NCBI RefSeq assembly: GCF_900129555.1
Contig: NZ_FQWC01000002.1
Location: 310,001 to 374,000 of the forward strand
Source: Flavobacterium defluvii
GTDB lineage: Bacteria > Bacteroidota > Bacteroidia > Flavobacteriales > Flavobacteriaceae
Reading direction: 5' to 3'
DNA length: 64,000 nucleotides
Shown here: in pieces, positions 9,368-20,921 of the stretch
Position numbering within the stretch: the stretch's first letter is position 1
Layout: each line of letters opens with the position of its first letter
Notes under the pieces: generated by a model
What the model was told of the DNA's origin: nothing
Databases searched by the model: none
What the model saw: only the letters and a program-made list of their open reading frames with translations
Made by a program: the position numbers and the translations under genes

Positions 9368-11305
9368 ATGAAAAAATTATATATCCTAAGTTTAGTCTTG
9401 AGCATTACGTTTAGTTTTGCTCAAAAGACTAATTTAAAGAAAGCCGATGCTTTGTTTAGAAATTATTCATATACAGATGCATCAAAGGCTTACGAAGAAA
9501 TTTTACAGAATGTTAAAAATCCAACGACGCAGACCATAAAAAATGCTGCCGACTCGTATTATTTTATTTCTGATGCAAGAAATGCTCTTAAATGGTATCG
9601 TAAACTATACGAAGTTCAGGGAAATAATTTAACTGATATTTACTATCTGCGTTACATTCAAACAATGAAAGCTGTCATGGATTATGAAGAAGCAGATAGA
9701 GTTACCAAGGAATATCTGGATAAAAAAGGAGATCAAAAAGAGATAAACCGTTACGTAGCACAAAAAAAGCAATTGGATAGTTTAGCAAAAGCAAAACCTC
9801 TTTATAATATTAAAAATCTCGATATTAATACCAGTAAATCTGATTTTGGAACAACTTTCTATCAGGATAAAATTGTATTTACATCGGCTAGAGATACGAC
9901 CAAGTTTAGTGAAAAACTATATACATGGAATAATCAGCCTTTTCTGAATTTATACGTTTCCGAAAGAAATCCAGCAGACGGAAGTTTGTTCAACGAAAGT
10001 TTGTTCATACCAAACGTAATGAGCAAATATCACGAAGCAACAGCAACTTTTGATGCAGCAGGAAAAACGATTTATTATACAACAAACATTTTAAAGAAAA
10101 ATAAACTGGTTGTTGATGGTGATAAAGTCAATAATTTTCAAATCGTTAAAGGTAATGTTGTAGACAATAAATTAGAAAATCCGCAAAACGTATTCTTTAG
10201 CAGCGACGATTATTCTGTTGGCCATCCTTCTTTAAGCGATGACGGAAAATGGCTTTTCTTTGCTTCGGATATGCCCGGAGGTTTTGGAGAAACCGATTTA
10301 TATGTTGTAAAAATTGCCGATGACGGAACCATGAGTTCTCCGTTAAATCTCGGACCGAAAATCAATACAATTGGTAACGATCTTTTTCCTTACTATAGAA
10401 ACGGAATGCTTTATTTTTCTTCAGATGGACATTATGGACTTGGTGATTTAGATGTTTACGAAAGCAAATTTTTGCCAGACGGAACTTTTACAACACCTAG
10501 AAATCTTGGAGCACCAATAAACAGTAACAAAGACGATTTTGCTTATATCGTTGATAAGTCAGACAGTTATGGTTATGTTTCATCAAACAGAGAAGGAGGA
10601 AAAGGTGATGATGATATTTATTCTTTTGTAAAAGGAAAACCAGTTTGTAACCAAAGCATTTCTGGAATGGCAGTCGACAGAAAATCAAAACTTCCATTAG
10701 CAGATGTAACAGTTATGGCGTACAATTCGTTTAAAGAAGTTTTGGGCGAAACCAAAACAAATTACGAAGGAAAATATGCCATCGTTGTGCCTTGTGATAA
10801 ACTTGTAAACATGATTGCAGCCAAGCCAAATTACAGCAGTGACGAAAAAACCGTAACAACAACAAAAGAAAACGAAGGCGAAATTCCAAACATTAATTTT
10901 GAACTTAGCAATTATGATGACTTAGTTGTTAAAAAGAAAGGTGTAGAAAAAGTAGATGTTAATCCAATTTATTTTGATTATGACAAATACGATATTACAC
11001 CAAAAGCAGTCGAAGAATTAACAAAAGTAGTTTTCATCATGCAGAAATTTCCAAACATCAGAATCAAAATAGAATCGCATACTGATTCAAGAGGAAAGGA
11101 TTCATACAACTTAAAACTTTCAGATAACCGTGCAAAATCGACCAGAGATTATATTATCTCGCAAGGAATTGATGCATCAAGAATTGAAAGTGCAATTGGT
11201 TACGGCGAAACCCGTTTAATCAATAAATGCAAAAATGGAGTGAAATGTACAGAAGAAGAACATTTGTTAAACAGACGCTCCGATTTCATCATTATTCAAA
11301 AATAG
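9368..11305 (+). CDS. OmpA family protein with TPR, WD40-like and carboxypeptidase-regulatory-like domains (PorE-like)
   Basis: Periplasmic/outer-membrane protein of 645 aa. A signal peptide (ends near TFSFAQ) is followed by a TPR-like helical region (about 20-140), WD40-like PD40 beta-propeller segments (about 150-420, with DDGKWLFFASDMPGG), a carboxypeptidase-regulatory-like domain (about 430-510), and a C-terminal OmpA peptidoglycan-binding domain (about 535-645, with HTDSRGKDSYN and LSDNRA). The same domain order is described for PorE of the type IX system. As third gene of the adhesin-SprF-OmpA operon it may anchor the translocon or substrate to peptidoglycan. That role is inferred from architecture and neighbours. 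Confidence 0.88.
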   Translation: MKKLYILSLVLSITFSFAQKTNLKKADALFRNYSYTDASKAYEEILQNVKNPTTQTIKNAADSYYFISDARNALKWYRKLYEVQGNNLTDIYYLRYIQTMKAVMDYEEADRVTKEYLDKKGDQKEINRYVAQKKQLDSLAKAKPLYNIKNLDINTSKSDFGTTFYQDKIVFTSARDTTKFSEKLYTWNNQPFLNLYVSERNPADGSLFNESLFIPNVMSKYHEATATFDAAGKTIYYTTNILKKNKLVVDGDKVNNFQIVKGNVVDNKLENPQNVFFSSDDYSVGHPSLSDDGKWLFFASDMPGGFGETDLYVVKIADDGTMSSPLNLGPKINTIGNDLFPYYRNGMLYFSSDGHYGLGDLDVYESKFLPDGTFTTPRNLGAPINSNKDDFAYIVDKSDSYGYVSSNREGGKGDDDIYSFVKGKPVCNQSISGMAVDRKSKLPLADVTVMAYNSFKEVLGETKTNYEGKYAIVVPCDKLVNMIAAKPNYSSDEKTVTTTKENEGEIPNINFELSNYDDLVVKKKGVEKVDVNPIYFDYDKYDITPKAVEELTKVVFIMQKFPNIRIKIESHTDSRGKDSYNLKLSDNRAKSTRDYIISQGIDASRIESAIGYGETRLINKCKNGVKCTEEEHLLNRRSDFIIIQK

Positions 11306-11308
11306 TAC

Positions 11309-11316
11309 TATATTTG
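11309..11316 (+). promoter_or_regulatory. Possible -7 box (TATATTTG)
   Basis: TATATTTG matches the Bacteroidota -7 consensus TAnnTTTG and lies just after the OmpA stop codon. No clear TTTG -33 element is seen. Transcription would start near 11322 and reach the terminator at 11415-11449, so the product would be a short RNA of about 125 nt. Confidence 0.3.
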
Positions 11317-11414
11317 TGGTCTAATTTATTGATAATCAGATTTTAAAATATAGAACGCAGAAACCATTTGGAAGTTGGTTTTTAAAATTCTTTTTAAGAA
11401 TAATGGACAAGGAG

Positions 11415-11449
11415 AAAATCAGGCCGCAAGCTTTTGCTGCCTGATTTTT
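11415..11449 (+). terminator. Rho-independent terminator
   Basis: Perfect arms AAAATCAGGC (11415-11424) and GCCTGATTTT (11439-11448) enclose a loop that contains a further GCAA/TTGC pair, followed by a T run. It lies 110 bp after the OmpA gene and so ends that operon or a short RNA starting near 11322. Confidence 0.75.
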
Positions 11450-11497
11450 GATTTTATAAAACTTTTGTGTTTAATGTTATATAAACAAAAATAATCC

Positions 11498-11505
11498 TAA
11501 TTTTG
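11498..11505 (+). promoter_or_regulatory. Probable ligA -7 box (TAATTTTG)
   Basis: TAATTTTG fits TAnnTTTG and lies downstream of the preceding terminator, 45 bp before the ligA start. No TTTG is seen at a standard -33 distance. Confidence 0.4.
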
Positions 11506-11523
11506 ATATTCATTTATTTTTAA

Positions 11524-14224
<2,701 letters not shown>

Positions 14225-14239
<15 letters not shown>

Positions 14240-15136
14240 TCTCGCCTGATTGCTGTGAGCTTTATCGTTATCAAAATAAAAATCGATACGGCCTAAATTA
14301 ATTCCGTAACAGCCAACCTGATTAACCAAAACTTCTTTTCCTGCTTTATTTTTTACAATAGTTGGTTTGTCAAGAAAAGTATGGGTATGTCCGCCAATAA
14401 TTAAATCAATATCCTGTGTAAGTTCGGCCAGTTTTAAATCAGAAATTTTTGAAGGATCGTCTTTGTATTTATAGCCAAGGTGAGAAAGACAAATTACCAA
14501 ATCGCATTTTTCTTCTTGTTTTAACAAACGTGTCATATCCTGAGCAATTTCGACAGGATCATTATAAACCGTTTCTTTATACAATTGCTTGTCAACTAAG
14601 CCCTGAAGTTCAATTCCTAAACCAAAAACGCCAACTTTAATTCCGTTTTTGTTGAAAATCTTATAAGGTTTTACAAGACCGTTCATTACGGTATTTTTAA
14701 AATCATAATTCGAATTTATAAATTCAAAAGTAGCGTGAGGCATTTGTGCATACAGTCCATCAAGACCATTATCAAAATCATGATTTCCAATTGTTGAGGC
14801 ATCATATTTCATCATGCTCATCAATTTAAACTCCAATTCTCCTCCATAATAATTAAAATATGGAGTTCCCTGAAAAATATCTCCCGCGTCTAACAAAAGT
14901 ACATTTGGATTTTCCTTACGTATAGTTTCAATAAGAGCCGCACGTCGAGATACGCCTCCTTTATTTGGATTACGGGGATCATCAGCCGGAAAAGGGTCAA
15001 TGTGGCTGTGAACATCGTTTGTATGAAGAATCGTTAAGTGTTTAATATCGTTATTCCCAAAACTGCTCAAAGACAATCCTAAACCAATTAAGGCCGTACT
15101 TGCAGCTGTTTTTTCGATAAATTCTCTTCTTTTCAT
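14225..15136 (-). CDS. Metallophosphatase half of a split 5'-nucleotidase
   Basis: Exported metallophosphoesterase of 303 aa matching the catalytic N-terminal half of UshA-type 5'-nucleotidases. Metal-binding motifs are in order: HTNDVHSH, DAGDIFQG, GNHDFDNG, LSHLG and GGHTHTF. The N terminus MKRREFIEKTAAS followed by a hydrophobic stretch looks like a Tat signal. The substrate-binding C-terminal half of the usual enzyme is absent here and is encoded by the gene just upstream on the same strand. The pair, 54 bp apart, probably acts together on periplasmic nucleotides. The 3' end overlaps the convergent gene by 15 bp. Confidence 0.9.
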
Positions 15137-15190
15137 TTTATATTTTTTTTGCAGAAATGCTTCAGTTATTTTGTTTGAAATAGTTTTTTT

Positions 15191-15970
15191 TTATTCTTCA
15201 GTAATTCTAATATCTCTCGGAACCGGAATTGTATCAACTTCTTTGAAATAATCAATTAAAACATTTCTTAATTTATAGTTCAGATCATATTTTTCGACAC
15301 TTTTACCAAAGAAGTTCATGTTGTCACCTCTATTTGCCAGATAATCATTTGTAGCAACATAATAGATTTTATTCAAATCAAGAGGTTTTCCCTGAACCAT
15401 AATATTTTTTGCTTTATTATCTTTTCCAATTGTAAAAGTCATTCCGGATAAAGGTTGTGCCTTTTTCTCCTTAATTATATAAGCAGTTATTTCCTCAACT
15501 TGTTCACCTTTTAAGCCTAATACAACTAAGTTATTTTCAAAAGGCATAATTTCGAAAGCACTTCTTGTGGTAACATTTCCTTTTGGAAGTGTAGCACGAA
15601 TTCCACCATGATTTAATAAACATAAATCAATTGTTTTATTCTCACGTTTTTTAAAAACAAGATTCCCTCTTTCAACACAAGCATCAGCCAGCAGGCATCC
15701 AATAGTAGTTTGCCATTTACCCACACTTTTATCCATAGTCTCCGGACAATATGCTAAAACACTATCTAAATCCTTATTAATATGGTCGCGATATGGTTTG
15801 ATAAATTTTTCAATTTCAGGAGTTTCAGTGTTTTTTTCCGTTACCGGAATCTGTTTTCCTTCTATCTTCGTTACGTTATAATTCTTGGGACTGCAAGAAA
15901 ATATTGAAATTGATGTTAAGAATATAACAAAAAGTTTTAAAAATCGGTTATACTTTTTTAGTTTTACCAT
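15191..15970 (-). CDS. 5'-nucleotidase C-terminal domain lipoprotein
   Basis: A 259-aa lipoprotein (lipobox around SIFSCS, near residue 26) that consists of the 5'-nucleotidase C-terminal domain alone. Motifs include NHGGIRATLPKG, FEIMPFENNLV and, later, YYVATNDYLANRGDNM, which bind the nucleotide in full-length enzymes. It is the first gene of a two-gene reverse-strand unit whose second gene supplies the metallophosphatase half. As a membrane-anchored partner it may hold the catalytic subunit at the cell envelope; that is inference. Substrate specificity cannot be read from sequence. Confidence 0.88.
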   Translation of the reverse strand: MVKLKKYNRFLKLFVIFLTSISIFSCSPKNYNVTKIEGKQIPVTEKNTETPEIEKFIKPYRDHINKDLDSVLAYCPETMDKSVGKWQTTIGCLLADACVERGNLVFKKRENKTIDLCLLNHGGIRATLPKGNVTTRSAFEIMPFENNLVVLGLKGEQVEEITAYIIKEKKAQPLSGMTFTIGKDNKAKNIMVQGKPLDLNKIYYVATNDYLANRGDNMNFFGKSVEKYDLNYKLRNVLIDYFKEVDTIPVPRDIRITEE

Positions 15971-15991
15971 TTTAAATGCGGCTTAAATAAT

Positions 15992-15999
15992 TAATTTTG
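15992..15999 (+). promoter_or_regulatory. Probable -7 box (TAATTTTG) for the DUF6913-type gene
   Basis: TAATTTTG fits the TAnnTTTG consensus and ends 17 bp before the ATG at 16017. It lies in the short divergent gap between the nucleotidase gene and the forward gene. Confidence 0.4.
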
Positions 16000-16016
16000 T
16001 AATTCGTAAAAGTACT

Positions 16017-16529
16017 ATGTTTTTAGATTATATAAAGGAATTTTTTGTAAAAAAATCATTAAAAAATAACTTGAATACTATCAAAAACGAAGTTTTTACA
16101 AGTAATATTCAAACTGTTGGTTTGCTGGTTGATGAAAGTAATTTTCGCTATTCAAAAGAGTTAATACAAGAACTTATTGCGAACGGAATTGTTTCTGAAA
16201 ACATAAAAATTGCTGTGTACAGACGTAAGTTCAAAAAGAAAAAAACGTATTCAAGACCTACTTTTGGTAAAAAACATATCAACTGGAGAGGACATATCAG
16301 CGAAGATTTTTTAAATGAATTTATTGAAACAGAATTTGACCTTTTGATTAGTTATTATGATGTCGAAAGCCCCATTTTAATGTTAATAACAAGTAAATCA
16401 AAAGCAAAATTCAAAGTAGGGTTTGCATCAGTCGATCAAAAATTAAACCGATGGATGATAAACACCACTATGGCAGAGTATAGACTTTTCATAAAAGAAT
16501 TGTTTAAGTATTTAAAAAGTATAAAATAA
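16017..16529 (+). CDS. DUF6913-type protein of unknown function
   Basis: A soluble, lysine-rich 170-aa protein with no signal peptide or catalytic motif that I can name. It resembles the short conserved proteins annotated as DUF6913 that sit before dapA in Flavobacterium (recalled, not searched). A basic stretch ([14 protein letters not shown]) occurs around residue 66. It ends 16 bp before dapA, so the two are probably cotranscribed. No function is proposed. Confidence 0.75.
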   Translation: MFLDYIKEFFVKKSLKNNLNTIKNEVFTSNIQTVGLLVDESNFRYSKELIQELIANGIVSENIKIAVYRRKFKKKKTYSRPTFGKKHINWRGHISEDFLNEFIETEFDLLISYYDVESPILMLITSKSKAKFKVGFASVDQKLNRWMINTTMAEYRLFIKELFKYLKSIK

Positions 16530-16545
16530 AATTATAAATCAAAAT

Positions 16546-17427
16546 ATGCAATCATTAATAGGAACTGGTGTTGCGCTTGTAACTCCATTTAAAAAAGACT
16601 TTTCAGTAGATATCGAAGCATTGCAGCGTATCGTAAATTTTTCGATTGACGGAGGAGTTGAATATCTTGTAGTTATGGGTACAACTGCAGAAAATGCAAC
16701 CTTGACACAAGAAGAAAAAGAGCTGGTTATTAACACTGTAATCAATGTTAATAAAGGAAGACTGCCTTTGGTTCTTGGAGTTGGAGGGAACAATACACTG
16801 CAAATTGTAGAAGAATTAAAAACAAGAGATTTTTCTGCTTTTGAAGCCATACTTTCAGTTTCTCCTTATTATAATAAACCAACTCAGGAAGGAATTTACC
16901 AGCATTTTAAAGCGATTGCAGAAGCTTCTCCAATTCCGGTTATACTATATAATGTTCCGGGAAGAACAGCCAGCAACATGCTTCCTTCGACAGTAATTCG
17001 TTTAGCAAACGATTTTAAAAATATCGTAGCAATCAAAGAAGCAGCCGGCGATATGGCTCAGGCACTGAAAATTATAAAAGATGCGCCAAAAGACTTTCTT
17101 GTAATTTCCGGAGATGATATGATCGCTTTGCCAATTGTTTTGGCTGGAGGAGCAGGAGTAATTTCAGTAATTGGGCAAGGTTTTCCAAAAGAATTTTCAG
17201 AAATGATTCGTTTAGGGCTGAATAAAAAAGCAGCCGAAGCATTTAAAACACAATACTTTTTGTCAGACTGTATCGATATGATTTTCGAACAGGGAAATCC
17301 TGCCGGAATTAAACAGATATTTCAGGCTATGAATATTGCCGAAAATACCGTTCGGCTTCCGTTAGTCTCAGTTGATGAGTCATTGGCAGCAAGATTAAAT
17401 GAGTTTGTAAAAAACAGCATTAAATAA
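16546..17427 (+). CDS. dapA: 4-hydroxy-tetrahydrodipicolinate synthase
   Basis: Condenses pyruvate with aspartate semialdehyde, the first committed step to diaminopimelate and lysine. The 293-residue TIM barrel has the GTTAEN substrate loop (about 45-50), Tyr135 in ILYNVPGR, and the Schiff-base lysine Lys164 in VAIKEAAGD. The length is typical. It is cytoplasmic and supplies peptidoglycan precursors. It follows the DUF6913-type gene by 16 bp; a separate promoter starts the next gene, bamD. Confidence 0.97.
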   Translation: MQSLIGTGVALVTPFKKDFSVDIEALQRIVNFSIDGGVEYLVVMGTTAENATLTQEEKELVINTVINVNKGRLPLVLGVGGNNTLQIVEELKTRDFSAFEAILSVSPYYNKPTQEGIYQHFKAIAEASPIPVILYNVPGRTASNMLPSTVIRLANDFKNIVAIKEAAGDMAQALKIIKDAPKDFLVISGDDMIALPIVLAGGAGVISVIGQGFPKEFSEMIRLGLNKKAAEAFKTQYFLSDCIDMIFEQGNPAGIKQIFQAMNIAENTVRLPLVSVDESLAARLNEFVKNSIK

Positions 17428-17466
17428 TTGTTAAAGTGTTAGTATTTTAATATCCGAAAAAATTAT

Positions 17467-17497
17467 TTTGCAGTCGCTAAATTAATGACTAAATTTG
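17467..17497 (+). promoter_or_regulatory. Strong Bacteroidota-type promoter for bamD
   Basis: TTTG (17467-17470) and TAAATTTG (17490-17497) are separated by exactly 19 bp, the ideal Bacteroidota -33/-7 spacing. Transcription should begin near 17503, giving a leader of about 63 nt to the bamD ATG. A small CCGA/TCGG hairpin lies at the start of this leader. Confidence 0.65.
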
Positions 17498-17565
17498 CCT
17501 CCGAAACTTCGGTGTGGTTTTTACTTTGGCATAATGTCTAAGAAAATCATAATAAAAGTAAAAAA

Positions 17566-18360
17566 ATGAAAAAAATAGTATCTCTATTAATTGTTGCTGC
17601 GCTTTTTTGTTCTTGTAGCGAGTATCAAAAAGCATTAAAAAATGAAGATGTTGCGGCAAAATTTGAAGTAGCGACAAAAATGTATGATGCTGGTAAATAC
17701 AATAAAGCCATTAGGCTTTTTGAACAACTGGCGCCATCTTATAGAGGTAAACCTCAGGCTGAAAAACTTTTTTATATGTTTTCACAGTCTTATTACAAAA
17801 CGAAGCAGTATTATTTAGCAGGATATCAATTTGAAAGTTTTGTTTCAGGATATCCACGAAGTGAAAAAGTTCAGGAAGCAGCATTTTTAGGAGCATACAG
17901 TTATTCAAAATTATCTCCGGTTTACAGTTTAGATCAGGCAGATACTGTAAAAGCTTTAGAAAAGCTGCAGGCATTTATTGATAATTATCCAAATTCAGAA
18001 TACATTCCTCAGGCAAATGCCACAGTTCAGGTTTTGAATGGAAAATTAGAGAAAAAAGCATTTGAAAATGCAAAAGGATATAATACAATTTCAGATTATA
18101 AGTCAGCTTTAGTAGCTTTTGATAATTTTATTGCTGATTTTCCGGGAACACCTTTAAAAGAAGACGCTTTATTCTATAAATATGATTCAGCATATAAACT
18201 AGCAATAAACAGTGTTCCTTCAAAAATGGAAGAACGTTTAAATATCGCCAAAACAGCTTATGCAAATTTGATTAAGTTTAAAAGCGATACCAAATATAAA
18301 AAAGAGGCAGACGAAATGAATGCCAGAGTTGAAACAGATTTACAAAAATATACTAAATAA
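17566..18360 (+). CDS. bamD: Outer membrane assembly lipoprotein BamD
   Basis: Lipoprotein component of the BAM complex that inserts beta-barrel proteins into the outer membrane. The 264-aa product has a signal peptide ending at a cysteine pair (ALFCSCSEY) and TPR-like helical pairs throughout, starting YDAGKYNKAIRLFEQLA and continuing with SYYKTKQYYLAGYQFESF. The domain and size match Bacteroidota BamD. It has its own strong promoter and is followed after 10 bp by rpoZ, so the two probably share a transcript. Confidence 0.93.
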   Translation: MKKIVSLLIVAALFCSCSEYQKALKNEDVAAKFEVATKMYDAGKYNKAIRLFEQLAPSYRGKPQAEKLFYMFSQSYYKTKQYYLAGYQFESFVSGYPRSEKVQEAAFLGAYSYSKLSPVYSLDQADTVKALEKLQAFIDNYPNSEYIPQANATVQVLNGKLEKKAFENAKGYNTISDYKSALVAFDNFIADFPGTPLKEDALFYKYDSAYKLAINSVPSKMEERLNIAKTAYANLIKFKSDTKYKKEADEMNARVETDLQKYTK

Positions 18361-18370
18361 AAAAGAAGTC

Positions 18371-18688
18371 ATGGATTTAAAAAAGACGAATGCTCCTGTT
18401 AACACAATAACTTACAACAAAACAGTTATTGAAGAGCCAACAGGAAATGTGTATGAAGCAATTACCATTATGGCTAAAAGAGCAAACCAGATTAATTCTG
18501 AAATTAAAAAAGAATTAACTGAGAAATTAGAAGAATTTGCTACTTACAATGACAGTCTTGAAGAAGTTTTTGAAAATAAAGAGCAAATTGAAGTTTCTAA
18601 ATTTTACGAAAAATTACCAAAACCACACGCTTTAGCTGTTCAGGAATGGCTAGACGGAAAAACTTACCACAGAGGTTCAAACAAATAA
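18371..18688 (+). CDS. rpoZ: DNA-directed RNA polymerase omega subunit (Bacteroidota type)
   Basis: Small RNA polymerase subunit that helps assembly of beta prime. The ATG at 18371 gives a 105-aa protein beginning MDLKKTNAPVNTITYN. An earlier in-frame start at 18320 would overlap bamD by 41 bp and is not preferred. The core region VYEAITIMAKRANQINSEIK is the omega signature (compare E. coli LVLVAARRARQ). The protein is longer and more acidic at the C terminus than proteobacterial omega, as is usual in this phylum. It is placed between bamD and coaBC, much as rpoZ sits near coaBC elsewhere. Confidence 0.9.
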   Translation: MDLKKTNAPVNTITYNKTVIEEPTGNVYEAITIMAKRANQINSEIKKELTEKLEEFATYNDSLEEVFENKEQIEVSKFYEKLPKPHALAVQEWLDGKTYHRGSNK

Positions 18689-18698
18689 TATAGTATAA

Positions 18699-19913
18699 AT
18701 GTCAGTTTTAAACGGAAAAAAAATTTTACTGGGAGTTTCCGGTGGAATTGCAGCGTATAAAACAGCCTCATTAGTACGACTTTTTATAAAAGCAGGTGCA
18801 CATGTCCAAGTGATAATGACACCTGCTTCTAAGGATTTTGTAACTCCGCTTACGTTATCTACCTTATCAAAAAATCCTGTACATTCCAGTTTCTTTAATG
18901 ATGATAATGAAGATGCTGTATGGAATAACCACGTTGAATTAGGTCTTTGGGCCGATTTAATGCTGATAGCTCCGGCAACAGCAAACACGATGTCTAAAAT
19001 GGCATCAGGAAACTGTGATAATCTGTTAATAGCTACGTATTTATCTGCTAAATGTCCTGTTTATTTTGCTCCGGCAATGGATCTGGATATGTACAAACAT
19101 CCTTCTACACTTTCTAGTTTTAATACCTTAAAACAATTTGGTAATATTATTATTCCGGCCGAAAAAGGTGAACTGGCAAGCGGTTTATCTGGTGAAGGTC
19201 GAATGGCTGAACCTGAAAATATTATAGCTTTTCTTGAAGCCGATTTAGAAAGTAAATTACCCCTTAAAGGAAAAAAAATACTAATTACTGCAGGTCCCAC
19301 ATACGAAGCGATAGATCCCGTACGTTTTATAGGAAACCATTCATCTGGAAAAATGGGATTTGACATTGCAAATCAAGCTGCAAATCTTGGTGCTGAGGTA
19401 ATTTTGGTTTCAGGTCCAACACATTACAAAACTAAAAATTCTTCTATAGAAGTAATAAGCGTGATGTCCGCTCAGGAAATGTATGATGCATGTCATAAAT
19501 ATTATGATAATGTTGATGCAGCAATTGCCGCCGCCGCCGTAGCAGATTACAAGCCTAAAGAAGTAGCTTTGCAAAAGATAAAGAAAAATGCAAATGAGTT
19601 TTCGATTGAATTAGAGAAAACAAAAGATATTTTGTCATCTTTAGGAGCTGCTAAAAAAAGCCAGTTTTTAATAGGCTTTGCTCTTGAAACTGAAAATGAA
19701 ATTGAAAATGCTAAGTTAAAAATCCAGAAAAAAAACTTAGATTTGATAGTGCTGAATTCTTTACAGGACGAAGGTGCCGGTTTTAAAAAAGCAACCAATA
19801 AAGTGACCTTTATTGATAAAGATTTTAATATCGAGCCAATGGAATTAAAATCTAAAGAATTTGTAGCAGTTGATATTTTAAACAAAGTGATTTCGCATTT
19901 TTCAAAATCATAA
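18699..19913 (+). CDS. coaBC: Bifunctional phosphopantothenoylcysteine decarboxylase/synthetase
   Basis: Makes 4'-phosphopantetheine for coenzyme A in two steps: cysteine ligation (CoaB) and decarboxylation (CoaC). The 404-aa fusion has the flavin-binding CoaC domain at the N terminus (LGVSGGIAAYKTASLVRLF, active-site His in WNNHVEL, then APATANTMSKMASG) and the CoaB domain from about residue 188 (ITAGPTYEAIDPVRFIGNHS). The order CoaC-CoaB is standard. It starts 10 bp after rpoZ and is probably in the same operon. coaE, the last CoA gene, lies 5 kb downstream. Confidence 0.97.
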   Translation: MSVLNGKKILLGVSGGIAAYKTASLVRLFIKAGAHVQVIMTPASKDFVTPLTLSTLSKNPVHSSFFNDDNEDAVWNNHVELGLWADLMLIAPATANTMSKMASGNCDNLLIATYLSAKCPVYFAPAMDLDMYKHPSTLSSFNTLKQFGNIIIPAEKGELASGLSGEGRMAEPENIIAFLEADLESKLPLKGKKILITAGPTYEAIDPVRFIGNHSSGKMGFDIANQAANLGAEVILVSGPTHYKTKNSSIEVISVMSAQEMYDACHKYYDNVDAAIAAAAVADYKPKEVALQKIKKNANEFSIELEKTKDILSSLGAAKKSQFLIGFALETENEIENAKLKIQKKNLDLIVLNSLQDEGAGFKKATNKVTFIDKDFNIEPMELKSKEFVAVDILNKVISHFSKS

Positions 19914-19951
19914 AGTTTTTAAATATTTCTATAAAGTAAGAATAGTTGTCT

Positions 19952-19959
19952 TATTTTTG
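19952..19959 (+). promoter_or_regulatory. Probable -7 box (TATTTTTG) before the PorD-like gene
   Basis: TATTTTTG fits TAnnTTTG and ends 22 bp before the ATG at 19982. No TTTG -33 is apparent at the expected distance. Confidence 0.4.
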
Positions 19960-19981
19960 CTAATTATAAAATTGTATTTGT

Positions 19982-20866
19982 ATGAACAAAATAGTTACTC
20001 TTTTCGTATTTTTTATTTTTAGCTTCTCTCAGGCACAACAGTTAAATTGTACAGTAACTATCAATACTGAAAGGCTTCCTACACCAAATCAACAGATTTT
20101 TAAAACACTTCAGACAGCTTTATCTGAATTTGTAAACAAAACAGACTGGACCGGTTCTGCTTTAAAACAAAATGAAAGAATTAACTGTTCGATGTATATT
20201 ACATTGTCATCTTATAGTTCTGACCAGTTTACAGGAACTATTCAGGTACAATCTTCAAGGTTAATTTATAATTCGACATATTCATCGCCTGTTTTAAATT
20301 TTAACGACAAAGATTTTAATTTTAGATATACAGAGTACGAACCGCTTTTATTTAATCCTTCTGTTTATGAATCAAATTTGGTATCTGTTATATCTTTTTA
20401 CAGCTACATAATTTTAGGAATGGATGCCGATACTTTTCAAAGTGGAGCTGGAAATCAATATCTTGAAACGGCACAAAATATTGCAAGTGTTGCACAGCAA
20501 GGCGGATTTAAAGGATGGAGCCAGTCTGATGGGCTTCAAAATCGTTATTATTTAATAAATGATATGCTTTCGCCAATGTATACAGATTTACGCCAGACAA
20601 GTTTTTTGTATCATACAGGATTAGATCTGATGAGCACCGATTTAAAAACTGCAAAAGAAAAAGTAAAATCATCTTTAATACTTATTGGTAAAGTAAATTC
20701 AGTTAGACCAAACGCATTTGTAACAAGAGTATTTTTTGATGCAAAATCAGATGAAATTGTTTCTATTTTTTCTGGCGGGCCAAGTATTCCGGTTACGGAC
20801 TTAACAGACGTTTTAAATAAAGTGTCGCCTTTAAATACTACAAAATGGACTCAAATTAAGTTTTAA
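19982..20866 (+). CDS. DUF4835 family protein, PorD-like
   Basis: A 294-aa exported protein with a clear signal peptide (MNKIVTLFVFF...SQAQQ). It matches the pattern of the DUF4835 family, which includes PorD of the Porphyromonas type IX secretion system: LNCTVTINTERLP at the mature N terminus, LQTALSEFVNKTDWTG, and later FQSGAGNQYLETAQNI. The assignment to the family rests on recalled signatures. A role in type IX secretion would fit the adhesin operon at the left edge, but the biochemical function is not known from sequence. recN follows after 55 bp. Confidence 0.8.
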   Translation: MNKIVTLFVFFIFSFSQAQQLNCTVTINTERLPTPNQQIFKTLQTALSEFVNKTDWTGSALKQNERINCSMYITLSSYSSDQFTGTIQVQSSRLIYNSTYSSPVLNFNDKDFNFRYTEYEPLLFNPSVYESNLVSVISFYSYIILGMDADTFQSGAGNQYLETAQNIASVAQQGGFKGWSQSDGLQNRYYLINDMLSPMYTDLRQTSFLYHTGLDLMSTDLKTAKEKVKSSLILIGKVNSVRPNAFVTRVFFDAKSDEIVSIFSGGPSIPVTDLTDVLNKVSPLNTTKWTQIKF

Positions 20867-20921
20867 AAACTTAATTTTTTTTACTTTCTTCGTAGTACTT
20901 TTATTTTTATAATTTCCCCTT

